From Desulfarculaceae bacterium (lineage in GTDB: Bacteria; Desulfobacterota; Desulfarculia; Desulfarculales; Desulfarculaceae), in assembly GCA_021737145.1 (NCBI GenBank), contig JAIPEN010000004.1, positions 186,001 to 250,000 on the forward strand: a stretch of 64,000 nucleotides of DNA. The letters are read 5' to 3'. Position numbers and translations under genes: made by a program. Numbering within the stretch: position 1 is the stretch's first letter; every line of letters starts with the position of its first letter. Below are positions 25,983 to 34,184 of the stretch, piece after piece. The notes below the pieces were generated by a model. That model was not told the DNA's origin, ran no database searches, and saw nothing but the letters and a program-made list of their open reading frames with translations.

Positions 25983-27191
25983 CTATTCGTCGCGCAGGGC
26001 CAGAATGGGATTGAGGCGGCTGGCCTGGCGGGCCGGGAAATAGCCGAAGAACACTCCGATGGCGCTGGAGACCCCCACCCCCAGGGCCAGGCCCCAGCCG
26101 GACACGAAGAATATCCAGCCGTTGACCTTGGAGAGCACGTAGGCCGCGCCCACCCCCAGGGCGATGCCGATGAGCCCCCCGGCCAGGCAGAGGATCACCG
26201 ACTCCACCAGGAACTGGGCCTGGATGTCGATCTGCTCCGCGCCCAGGGCCCGGCGGATGCCGATCTCCTTGCGCCGCTCGGTGACCGCCACCAGCATCAC
26301 GTTCATCACCCCGATGCCCCCCACCAGCAAGGAGATGCTGCCGATGGCCCCCAGGAGCAGGGTGAACAACTGGCTCTGCTTGGCCATCTCGGCGATGAGC
26401 TGCTCGGCGCTGCGCACCTGGGTGAGCATGCCCGGGTGGCGCTGCTTAAAGTAGCGCTTGACCGCCTTGATCACCAGGTGGCGGTCCGCATTGGGAGCTA
26501 GGCGGGCCATGATCTCGTTAACGTTGCGCTCGCGTTTGAACAGGTAGGAGGTGCGCACCGGGATCATCATGCCCGGGTTGATCTCATAGGGGCGCATGCC
26601 GCCCTCGGCGGTGCGCTTGAGCACTCCCACGATCTTGAAGCCGCGCTTTTTGAAAAACACCGTCTTGCCCACCGGGTCGGCCACTCCCAGCTTGGCCAAC
26701 TTTTGGGCGGCCCCGGCCCCCAGCACCCCGAAGAAAGAGTAGCCGTCCAGGTCGCTGATGAAGCGCCCCTTGAGGACCTCGAGCTTGTTGATGTCCGCGA
26801 AGCTGCGGGTCACTCCCATCACCGGCATGTCCAAGGGGCGGTCAGTGTAGAGCGGCTGCCCCCAAGTGCTGGTGTAGGGGGCCACCATCTCCAGGCCGCT
26901 CACATTGGCCTTGAGGTCCTCCGCGTCGCCCCAGGTCATGTGCTGGCTGGGCCCCTGCTGTTTGGCGTTGCCGCCCCCCTTGTCGCCCCAGCCCCGCTGC
27001 ACGGTGATGATATTGGTGCCCATCTGCTGGAACTGCTGCAGGGAGGTGAGCTGCACCATCTGCCCCACCGTGACCAGGGCGATGACCGAGCCGATGCCGA
27101 TGACGATGCCGATCAGGGCCAGGATGGTGCGCTGCTTGGCCGCGGCCTGGCTGCTCAGGGCCTCGCGCACTATTTCGGCGAAGGGCATCAT
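25983..27191 (-). CDS. MacB-type ABC transporter permease
   Basis: This 402-residue permease has an N-terminal helix, a MacB periplasmic domain and three C-terminal helices, with VTERRKEIGIRRALGAEQIDIQAQFLVES between the last helices. It is encoded last in the operon DsbA-like, TolC, PAS-adaptor, ATPase, permease. The permease and ATPase are separate proteins here, unlike E. coli MacB. The substrate is unknown; such pumps move peptides, lipids or macrolides from the periplasm through TolC. Confidence 0.92.
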   Translation of the reverse strand: MMPFAEIVREALSSQAAAKQRTILALIGIVIGIGSVIALVTVGQMVQLTSLQQFQQMGTNIITVQRGWGDKGGGNAKQQGPSQHMTWGDAEDLKANVSGLEMVAPYTSTWGQPLYTDRPLDMPVMGVTRSFADINKLEVLKGRFISDLDGYSFFGVLGAGAAQKLAKLGVADPVGKTVFFKKRGFKIVGVLKRTAEGGMRPYEINPGMMIPVRTSYLFKRERNVNEIMARLAPNADRHLVIKAVKRYFKQRHPGMLTQVRSAEQLIAEMAKQSQLFTLLLGAIGSISLLVGGIGVMNVMLVAVTERRKEIGIRRALGAEQIDIQAQFLVESVILCLAGGLIGIALGVGAAYVLSKVNGWIFFVSGWGLALGVGVSSAIGVFFGYFPARQASRLNPILALRDE

Positions 27192-27198
27192 GGCAAGC

Positions 27199-27873
27199 TC
27201 ACACCTCGGCCAGGCGGCCGTCGCTCATGCGCACCGTGCGGCGGCATTGCTGGCCCACCTTGGGGTCGTGGGTGACCATCACCGTGGTGATCTTCTGGTC
27301 CTGATTCAGCTTGAGGAAGATTTCCATGATCTCCTGGCTCACCTGGGAGTCCAGGGCGCCGGTGGGCTCGTCGGCCAGGATGATGGTGGGCTTGCCGGAC
27401 AGGGCCCGGGCGATGGCCACCCGCTGCTGTTGGCCGCCGGAAAGCTCGGGGGGGCGGTGGGTCATGCGGTCGGCCATGCCCACCCTTTTGAGCATCTCGC
27501 TGGCGATCTCGGTGCGCTGGGAGCGCTCCACCCCGCGGTAGACCAGGGGCAGGCTCACGTTGTCCAGGGCGCTGAGCCGGGGCAGCAGGTTGAACTGCTG
27601 AAACACGAAGCCGATCTTCTGGTTGCGGATATGGGCCAGCTGGTTGTCGGTAAGGTGGCTGGCGTCCTGGTCCTCGAAGTGGTAGGCGCCTCCGCTGGGG
27701 CTGTCCAAAAATCCGATGATGTTCATCAAGGTGGACTTGCCGCCGCCGCTCTCGCCCATGATGGCCAGCAGCTCGCCGGTCTCCACGGACAGATCCACCC
27801 CCTTGAGCACATCCACGGCCATGTCGCCGATGTGGTAGGTCTTGGTGATCCCCTTTAGCTCGATGATATTCAT
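27199..27873 (-). CDS. MacB/LolD-type ABC transporter ATPase
   Basis: This 224-residue ATPase has Walker [11 protein letters not shown]-loop [12 protein letters not shown], signature [15 protein letters not shown] and Walker [13 protein letters not shown], with the H-loop His in VMVTHD. ATG at 27873 ([13 protein letters not shown]) matches family starts. A TTG at 27885 overlaps the upstream stop as TTGA, a coupling type also seen in the first efflux operon, and remains possible. It lies between the adaptor and permease genes. Confidence 0.93.
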   Translation of the reverse strand: MNIIELKGITKTYHIGDMAVDVLKGVDLSVETGELLAIMGESGGGKSTLMNIIGFLDSPSGGAYHFEDQDASHLTDNQLAHIRNQKIGFVFQQFNLLPRLSALDNVSLPLVYRGVERSQRTEIASEMLKRVGMADRMTHRPPELSGGQQQRVAIARALSGKPTIILADEPTGALDSQVSQEIMEIFLKLNQDQKITTVMVTHDPKVGQQCRRTVRMSDGRLAEV

Positions 27874-27881
27874 GACCAGGA

Positions 27882-29633
27882 TCAAGACCCCGGCATGCCC
27901 GCGGGCAGCGCCACCTGGTCGCCGGGCTTGAGCCCGGAGGTGATCTCCACCAGCGACGGCGTGGTCACTCCGGTTTTGACCGGCGCCTCCTTGTTGCCTC
28001 CCTTGGGCAGCTTCAGGGTAACGGTCTTGCCGCCCTTGGGGCCGGAGTGCACCGCGTCGATGGGCACCACCAGCACCTTGGGCTTGGAGAAGATCACCAC
28101 TTGCAGGTTGGCGCTCATGCCCAGGCGCAGCTTGCCCTGCTCGGCCGCGTTGAGCTTGTCGGTGACCACCTTCACCGTGAAGGTGGGCGGTCCGTCGCTG
28201 CTGGCCTGGCTGGCCTGGGAGCTCACCGACTCGATCTTGCCTTCCAGGGAAAGGCCCGGGAAGGCGTAGCTGCTGATGAGCACCTTTTGCCCCGGGCGCA
28301 GCTTGACCACGTTGAGCTGGCCCACCTGGGTGGAGACCGACAGGCGCTCCAGATTGCCCAAGGCCAAAAGCGCCTGGCCCTGGCTCACCTGATAGCCCAC
28401 CTCCACCACCTTGCTTTCCTTGCTGGACTGCCCGGCGATGGGCTTGATGACCACCCCCACCACCGGCGCGGTGATGCGGCTGCGGTTGATCTGTTTCTGG
28501 AGCTTGGCCAGCTTGGATTCGGCGTTGTCCTTTTGCAGACGGGCCACCCTGAGATTCCTTTTGCTGCCCTTTTCCTTCGCCGTCCGGAGCTGGTCCTTGA
28601 GGGTGTCCAGGCTGATCTTCTGGTTTTTCACCTGCTCCTTGAGGGAGCGGTACTCGTCAAGGGGGATGATGCCCCGCTTGTAGAGCATGGACGACTCTTG
28701 CAGCTTCTGCTCGGTCACTTCCAGGTCGTTCTGGGCCTTTTGCAGCCCGCGCTGGGCCTGCAACACCGCGTCGCTGTTTTTCCAGTCCAGCAGCTTCTGA
28801 TAGCTCTCCTCGGCCTTGATGGAGGCCACCTTGGCGTCGCGGAGCTTGAGCTCCAGCTCCGAGGTTTCCAGTTTCAACAGCAGGGCCCCTTTTTTCACCT
28901 TTTGGCCGTACTCGAAGTGGCGCTCCATGATGCGCCCGGCAAAGGGGCTGAGCAGATTGATGGTCTCAAAGGGCTTGATGCTGCCCGAAAGGCTGATGGA
29001 GGAGCTCAGCGGCTGCTCCCGCACGGTGTAGAGGTTCTGCTGGACATTGCCGTGTTTTGGCCGGCCCAACTCGCTGTCCACGAACGACACCAAATTGGTG
29101 CGGGTCCAGGCCCAATAGCCCACCCCGCCGAACAACACCAGGACCAGCAGCACCGCCAACAGGCGCAGGCGTTTGCTCCCCTTGAGGCTCTGCTCCAGGC
29201 GGGTGAACTTCTGCTCGGCCTTGAGGGCCAGGTTGGCGGCCAGGTCGCGCTGCTTCTGCTGGGCCTCGCGGGCCTCCTCCTGGCGGCTCACATCCTGGAG
29301 CATCACCGCCAGGCCCCCCTCGGGCATGGGCCGGGTGTGCACGGCCACCCGCAGGGTCTTGCCGCCGGAGGTGTCCAGGGGAATCACCAGCCCGTCCAGG
29401 GAAGTGCCCTTGGTCTGGGCGGTGGCGATGGTCTTGAACAGCTCATCGCCGTTGGCCAGACGGTCGGCGAAGACCTGGGAAAAGTCCTTGCCCATGGCCT
29501 GGGCCGGGTCCACCCCCAGCAGGTCGCCGGCCGCGGCGTTAATTTGATCCAAGCGGCCCTTGGCCCCCAGGCCCATTATGGCCTGCGGCAGGTCCTGCAC
29601 CAGGTTCTGGCAGCTGGGCGTGGGCTCAGCCAT
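27882..29633 (-). CDS. PAS domain-periplasmic adaptor fusion protein
   Basis: This 583-residue protein has unusual architecture. Residues about 10-116 look like a PAS sensor (LPQAIMGLGAKGRLDQINAAAGDLLGVDP ... GGLAVMLQDVSRQEEAREAQ), followed by a coiled coil to about 152 and a membrane helix (156-176). The rest is a MacA/HlyD-type adaptor: SPFAGRIMERHFEYGQKVKKG, a long coiled-coil hairpin (about 245-365), the second lipoyl half and beta-barrel domains. Ordinary adaptors have only a few cytoplasmic residues. The PAS part would sit in the cytoplasm, possibly linking a signal to pump assembly. It is in operon with TolC, ATPase and permease genes. Confidence 0.88.
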   Translation of the reverse strand: MAEPTPSCQNLVQDLPQAIMGLGAKGRLDQINAAAGDLLGVDPAQAMGKDFSQVFADRLANGDELFKTIATAQTKGTSLDGLVIPLDTSGGKTLRVAVHTRPMPEGGLAVMLQDVSRQEEAREAQQKQRDLAANLALKAEQKFTRLEQSLKGSKRLRLLAVLLVLVLFGGVGYWAWTRTNLVSFVDSELGRPKHGNVQQNLYTVREQPLSSSISLSGSIKPFETINLLSPFAGRIMERHFEYGQKVKKGALLLKLETSELELKLRDAKVASIKAEESYQKLLDWKNSDAVLQAQRGLQKAQNDLEVTEQKLQESSMLYKRGIIPLDEYRSLKEQVKNQKISLDTLKDQLRTAKEKGSKRNLRVARLQKDNAESKLAKLQKQINRSRITAPVVGVVIKPIAGQSSKESKVVEVGYQVSQGQALLALGNLERLSVSTQVGQLNVVKLRPGQKVLISSYAFPGLSLEGKIESVSSQASQASSDGPPTFTVKVVTDKLNAAEQGKLRLGMSANLQVVIFSKPKVLVVPIDAVHSGPKGGKTVTLKLPKGGNKEAPVKTGVTTPSLVEITSGLKPGDQVALPAGMPGS

Positions 29634-29663
29634 GCTTGTTTAACTCCTCGTCGTACCGGACGC

Positions 29664-31247
29664 TCATTTGTCCCACACTTTCTTGACCGCCTGCTTGCGC
29701 TGGGTCTTGAAGGCGATGCGCCAGGTGTTCAGGGTGGTGCCCAGGGTCTGGTCCAGGGCCACCAGGCTGTTCAGATACTCCACCTTGGCGCTTAGCAGGG
29801 TCAACTCGGAGTTGGCCAGATCGAGCTGGTAGCTGACCACTTGGAAGTTGGAGGAGCGCCCGTACTTGAGCTTTTCCTGCTCATTGCTCAGCTGCTGCTG
29901 AGACAGCTTGAGCGCCTCTTGGGACAGCTTGACCTGTTCCTTTTTTATCTTCAAGTCCCTGAGGCTGTTGTCCACGTCGATCAGCAGATTTTCCTCGGCC
30001 TGCTTGAGGCTGTTATCGGCCTTCAAGATGTTGGAGCGGGCCGAGAGAAGCTGGGACCGGCGGCTCAGGCGGGTGGGGCCGTACACCGGCACGCTCAGGT
30101 AGAGCCCGGCGCTCCAGTCCGACTGGTCGGCGTGGCCCCCTTGGTCCGAATCGGTGATGCTGCGGTTGTAGTTGACCAGCAGGTTCAGGTCCCAGAGCAT
30201 GTTGTTCTCGGCCAGGAGGAGGTCCTGCTTGCTGGTTGCCACCACCAGCTTGGCCTGCAGATAGGCCGGCTGGTTGGCGTAGGCCAGGGCCAGGGCCTGG
30301 TCCATGGTGGGCAGGTCCTGGGGCATGTTGAAGCCTTCGGTGGGCAGCACCTTGGTGGTCTTGCTCATGTTCAGGGTGCGCAGCAGCTCCAGGCGGTTCT
30401 GCTGGAGCTGGTTAAGGGCCTGCTGGTAGGCGATGCGCTGGTTGGCCAGGTTGGACTGGGACTGCACCAGGTCGCTCTTGGCCATGCGGCCGGCGCTGAT
30501 AAGGGCCTTGTTCTCCTCCAGGAGCTGGTAGGCCCGTTTGAGTGAGCGCAGGGCGATCTTGATCTGCTCCACCGACTCCAAAAAGGAGCGGTAGTTGTAG
30601 ATGGTGGTGGTTACGGTGCTGATCAGGGTGGCCTTGAGGCCCAGGATGTTCTGCTGCTCGCTGATGCGGGCCTGGCGCACCGAGGCCAGGTTCACGTCGA
30701 TGCCCCCGCCCCTGAGTATGGGCTGCTGCATCTCTATTTGCCAGGAGTTGGACGTGCTGTCGTCGCTGCTGTTGTAGCTGCCGGTGGTGTCGCCGGTGGT
30801 TTTGTTGAACTGCCAGCTGAAGGTGAACTGGGCTCCGGTGGGCAGGGTCTGGTTCACCGAGGCCGTGGCGTTCACTTGGGTGTCGTTGGTGTCGCTGGTG
30901 TCGCTGAACCCGTCCTGATCCTCGCTATAGTCCGAACCGCTGCGCTTCAGGTTGGCGTCAAAGGTCACGTCCGGGGTGAACTTGGCCTCGGCCACCTCCA
31001 ACTGGAACTTCTGCACCACCCGATCCAAGTAGGCGTTTTTGATGTCCGTGTTGCCGCGAACCGCCAAAAAGACCGCCTCGGGCAGGCTCATGTCCAAGGT
31101 GTCGCCCGTGCCCCCGCCGGGCAGGCTGGGCAGTTGGGGCGGGGCGGCCAGGGCCGGGCAGGACCACAGCAGCAGCACCAGGAGGCAAAAGGACCACCAG
31201 GTCCCCACTCCACCGGTGCACCGGTTGTAACTCAGCGGCCTCGGCAT
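29664..31247 (-). CDS. TolC-family outer-membrane efflux protein
   Basis: This 527-residue protein has a signal peptide (WWSFCLLVLLLWSCPALAAP) and two repeats of long amphipathic helices and beta segments typical of TolC. Examples are LDMSLPEAVFLAVRGNTDIKNAYLDRV and a second repeat starting PTMDQALALAYANQPAYLQAK. It forms the trimeric exit duct. The extracellular region (about residues 105-150) is rich in Asp, Ser and Thr. It is encoded between the DsbA-like gene (41 bp upstream) and the PAS-adaptor gene. Confidence 0.9.
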   Translation of the reverse strand: MPRPLSYNRCTGGVGTWWSFCLLVLLLWSCPALAAPPQLPSLPGGGTGDTLDMSLPEAVFLAVRGNTDIKNAYLDRVVQKFQLEVAEAKFTPDVTFDANLKRSGSDYSEDQDGFSDTSDTNDTQVNATASVNQTLPTGAQFTFSWQFNKTTGDTTGSYNSSDDSTSNSWQIEMQQPILRGGGIDVNLASVRQARISEQQNILGLKATLISTVTTTIYNYRSFLESVEQIKIALRSLKRAYQLLEENKALISAGRMAKSDLVQSQSNLANQRIAYQQALNQLQQNRLELLRTLNMSKTTKVLPTEGFNMPQDLPTMDQALALAYANQPAYLQAKLVVATSKQDLLLAENNMLWDLNLLVNYNRSITDSDQGGHADQSDWSAGLYLSVPVYGPTRLSRRSQLLSARSNILKADNSLKQAEENLLIDVDNSLRDLKIKKEQVKLSQEALKLSQQQLSNEQEKLKYGRSSNFQVVSYQLDLANSELTLLSAKVEYLNSLVALDQTLGTTLNTWRIAFKTQRKQAVKKVWDK

Positions 31248-31288
31248 GATCTTTAGTTAGTTGTCCCGCCCCGTCAGAGGATAAAGCC

Positions 31289-32077
31289 TTATTTGGTCAA
31301 GGGTGGCGGCTCCTTGCCCTGCTTGATGTACCACAGATCCTCAAAGGCCTCCACCGGGGCGGGCCCCCGGAAGACCACTCCGGACACCACGAAAGAGGGG
31401 GTGCCCCCCAGCTTGAACTTCCGGCCTTCGGCCGAGTCGTCCTTCAGGCGTTTGGCCAGGGCCGGATCGGCCAGGTCGCGGGACAGGCGGGCCTGGTCCA
31501 GGTCCAACTTCTTGACGATATCCAGGGCCACCTTGAGCCCCTTTTTGCTCACCTCGTCCTGCCGCTGGAATATCTCGCGGTAATAACGCCAGGCCTTGGC
31601 CGGGTCCTGGCGTCCAATGGCTTCGAAATACAGGGAAAGCTGGCGAGAGAGGTCGCCGGAGGGCATGTGCTTGAGTATCGCCCGGTAGGTGCCCGGATTC
31701 TTGGCCATGAGGCGCTCGAGGTTCTTGGCTCCGCGGGTGCAGGATGGGCAAAGAAAATCGCTGTATTCAACCACCAGGATGGGCGCGGAGGCCTTGCCCA
31801 GCATGGGCCGGTCCGGAGCGATCTCGGGCTTAATCGGGTCGGCCAAGTTCTTCTTTATGTTGGCCCGCCAGGTGCGGCGCTGTTTTAGCTCGCGGCCCTG
31901 CAGCACCCACTGGTAGAGCTCTTCCTTGTGCTGGGACAGTATCTCCAGGACCACCTCGGGATGGGCCTTTAAATATTGCCTGATCGCCTCGCCGCTGGGC
32001 GCCTGGGCCCCTGCCGGCGCCGCCGCCAGCCCCAGGGCCGCCACAGCCAGCCATAGGCAAGCTTTCTTGCCAACCAT
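31289..32077 (-). CDS. DsbA-like periplasmic thioredoxin-fold protein
   Basis: This 262-residue protein has a signal peptide ending near AGAQA. A helical segment (EAIRQYLKAHPEVVLEIL) typical of DsbA/BdbD relatives of disulfide isomerases is followed by a thioredoxin fold. Its active site is FLCPSC and the cis-Pro loop is GGTPSFVV. It probably acts as an oxidant or isomerase in the periplasm. It is first in the efflux operon, 41 bp before tolC, hinting that the pump or its substrate needs thiol chemistry. Confidence 0.87.
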   Translation of the reverse strand: MVGKKACLWLAVAALGLAAAPAGAQAPSGEAIRQYLKAHPEVVLEILSQHKEELYQWVLQGRELKQRRTWRANIKKNLADPIKPEIAPDRPMLGKASAPILVVEYSDFLCPSCTRGAKNLERLMAKNPGTYRAILKHMPSGDLSRQLSLYFEAIGRQDPAKAWRYYREIFQRQDEVSKKGLKVALDIVKKLDLDQARLSRDLADPALAKRLKDDSAEGRKFKLGGTPSFVVSGVVFRGPAPVEAFEDLWYIKQGKEPPPLTK

Positions 32078-32213
32078 GGAGCCGCCCTCCTTTTTCCGGT
32101 GAAATGTAAAGCTGTTCCATCCTATTCAGCACCACGTAGTTTGCCACACCGAGGGGCGATACACAATCATTGGCTGCATAAGTTGGCGGCGAAAAGCGGC
32201 TGGGTGGGGGGAA

Positions 32214-33314
32214 TCAGTTTTCCGTTTGGTCCAGGACCACCTGGTTGCGGCCCTGGGTCTTGGCCCGGTACTGGGCCTGGTCGGCCCGGCGCAGCAGATC
32301 GTCCACCGTTTCGCCGGGAAGATTGGAGGCAAGGCCCACGCTGACCGTCACCTCCAGCTCAGGGGCTGATTCATGAAAATCAATGTTTTGCACCCGGCGG
32401 CGGAGGCGCTCGGCCACCATGCGGCCGCTGCCCAGGGTGGTCTGCGCCAGCACCGCCACGAACTCCTCCCCCCCGAAGCGGGCGAAGTCGTCGATTTCCC
32501 TTAGCTCGGCCCTGAGCACCCGGGCCACGGTGCGCAGCACCACGTCTCCCACGTGGTGGCCGTAGCGGTCGTTGACCAGTTTGAAGTGATCCAGGTCTAT
32601 GAAACACACCACGAAGTTTTGGCCGGTTCGCTCGGCCAGGGCCCGGTGTTGCTCCAGGGCCTGCATCATGCGGCGGCGGTTCCAGACCCCGGTGAGCTCG
32701 TCGGTGACCGCCAGCTCATTGATCTTGTCCAGGGCCTCGGCGAGCTGCTTGTTTTGCAGGTGGTGGCTGCGGCGCAGGGCGCTGAGGTGGGCCCCCACCA
32801 GGGCAAAGCAGGTCATGACCACCGAGAAGGTGAGCCACTGCACGTACTCCACCCTGAGGTTGAGTATCTCGCCGTGGCTGCGGCTCAGGAAATATATGAC
32901 CAGGCCGTAGCCGGTTATGGCCATGCCGCTGATGAACAAGAAACCGGCCAGGCGCAGATGGTAGGCCCCGAAGATTATCACCAGCAGGTAGAACATGAGC
33001 ACCACCATGCGCATGTCGTAGATGAAATACAGCGAAACCATGACCGAGATGGTGGCCCAGGCCATCTGGGCCAGGGTCATGCTGGGGTCGCGGAAGCGGC
33101 GGTTGACGCCGGTGATGATGATCAGGGGCCAAGCGAGGTTGATCAACCAGAAAACACCGAGAAGGGATATGAACTCCCGGGGGGTGGCCCGGAAGAAGTT
33201 CCATTGCCACAGTATCCACCAGAGGATGCTCAGCACCGCCCCAGCGGCCAGGGCCAGTAGGTTGCGCTTCAGACGCAGAGCCTGCTGAGGATCATCGAAA
33301 CGGGCGAAGGGCAT
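32214..33314 (-). CDS. Membrane diguanylate cyclase (GGDEF)
   Basis: This 366-residue protein has about six N-terminal membrane helices (residues 20-185) and a GGDEF domain (about 200-360). The active site is GGEEF, catalytically competent in the family. An inhibitory RxxD site (REID) stands five residues before it, indicating product feedback. It would make cyclic di-GMP in response to a membrane-sensed cue. It is transcribed alone, 136 bp from the DsbA-like gene. Confidence 0.93.
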   Translation of the reverse strand: MPFARFDDPQQALRLKRNLLALAAGAVLSILWWILWQWNFFRATPREFISLLGVFWLINLAWPLIIITGVNRRFRDPSMTLAQMAWATISVMVSLYFIYDMRMVVLMFYLLVIIFGAYHLRLAGFLFISGMAITGYGLVIYFLSRSHGEILNLRVEYVQWLTFSVVMTCFALVGAHLSALRRSHHLQNKQLAEALDKINELAVTDELTGVWNRRRMMQALEQHRALAERTGQNFVVCFIDLDHFKLVNDRYGHHVGDVVLRTVARVLRAELREIDDFARFGGEEFVAVLAQTTLGSGRMVAERLRRRVQNIDFHESAPELEVTVSVGLASNLPGETVDDLLRRADQAQYRAKTQGRNQVVLDQTEN

Positions 33315-33442
33315 AATAAACCTGGCTTTTCGGCGAAATGACCGGAGGCAGACCCCGGCTGAACCGCATACGCCCTAAAACAAACCGGGCGAACAGGGCA
33401 GGTGGTGTTCTCCGGCCAGGCTTAGCTTATTTATTCTAACGC

Positions 33443-33465
33443 AAAAGCGGCCCGCGCGGGGCCGC
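33443..33465 (-). terminator. Intrinsic terminator after lipoprotein gene
   Basis: GCGGCCC and GGGCCGC (33447-33453 and 33459-33465) form a 7-bp GC stem with a 5-base loop. On the minus strand it is followed by TTTT. It lies 35 bp beyond the lipoprotein stop. Confidence 0.65.
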
Positions 33466-33499
33466 CTTGCGCATTGCAGTCTCCACGCCCCTTTTTGTC

Positions 33500-33994
33500 C
33501 TAGAATCCGAAGCGGCGCTCCAGGGTGAGGCTCTGCCCGGGCTTGAGGTCCAGGTCGAGCACCTCCTCATAAGCGGCCACGGCCACCACCCGGGAGCCTT
33601 CGGAGTCGGGCACCTCCAAGTCGGCCTCCAGGCGCAGCACCACCTTGTGCTTGCCCGGCGGCAGCAGGAAGGTGGCCTCCTGCTTGAGCACCTTGGCGGT
33701 CTGGTTGGGCATTCTGCCGCCCCCCGCCGGCGGGTAGGCCATCCGGCCCCCGCTGGGCAGGGTGGCGTAGAGCCCCCAGAACCAGGTGGGGTTGCTGTCG
33801 TAGCGCCGGGCGCTGCGCACCTCGGCCGAGGACTTGGCCTCCACCCGCACCGTGACCTTGGCCGGGTTGGGACCGGGGTCCAGATAGGCCGGCGCGCAGG
33901 CCAGGGCCAAGAGCAGGGACAAGAGTCCCAGGGGAAGCGCCAAATATCTCGGGCCGCGACTCGTTGATCTCTTTTCAAGCCGTTTCTTGCTCAC
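33500..33994 (-). CDS. Hypothetical lipoprotein
   Basis: This 164-residue protein has a basic N-terminus, a hydrophobic stretch (YLALPLGLLSLLLALA) and a lipobox with Cys33. The mature part is beta-rich in appearance, with FLLPPGKHKVVLRLEADLEVP and a late LKPGQSLTLERRFGF. No family is recognised. It is single, bounded by terminators on both sides. Confidence 0.7.
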   Translation of the reverse strand: MSKKRLEKRSTSRGPRYLALPLGLLSLLLALACAPAYLDPGPNPAKVTVRVEAKSSAEVRSARRYDSNPTWFWGLYATLPSGGRMAYPPAGGGRMPNQTAKVLKQEATFLLPPGKHKVVLRLEADLEVPDSEGSRVVAVAAYEEVLDLDLKPGQSLTLERRFGF

Positions 33995-34122
33995 GGTCTA
34001 CTCCTCGGCGCAGGCGGTGGGGGAAAGGGGGTTCATGTCAGACGCCTATATACATTTTTGTGGGAAACCCGCTCCCGAAACAAGCGGAATGCACAAAAAC
34101 CGCCCGCCCTCGCCTGCCCTGC

Positions 34123-34160
34123 AAAAGGCCCGCGGCCGGGCCCCGGAGGGCCCAGCCGCG
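34123..34160 (-). terminator. Intrinsic terminator after xsc
   Basis: On the minus strand a 12-bp stem with one mismatch (34149-34160 with 34131-34142) is followed within five bases by TTTT (34123-34126). It lies 25 bp beyond the xsc stop and closes the long catabolic run. Confidence 0.65.
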
Positions 34161-34184
34161 AGTGGGAAGACAAGGCGGGGTGGC

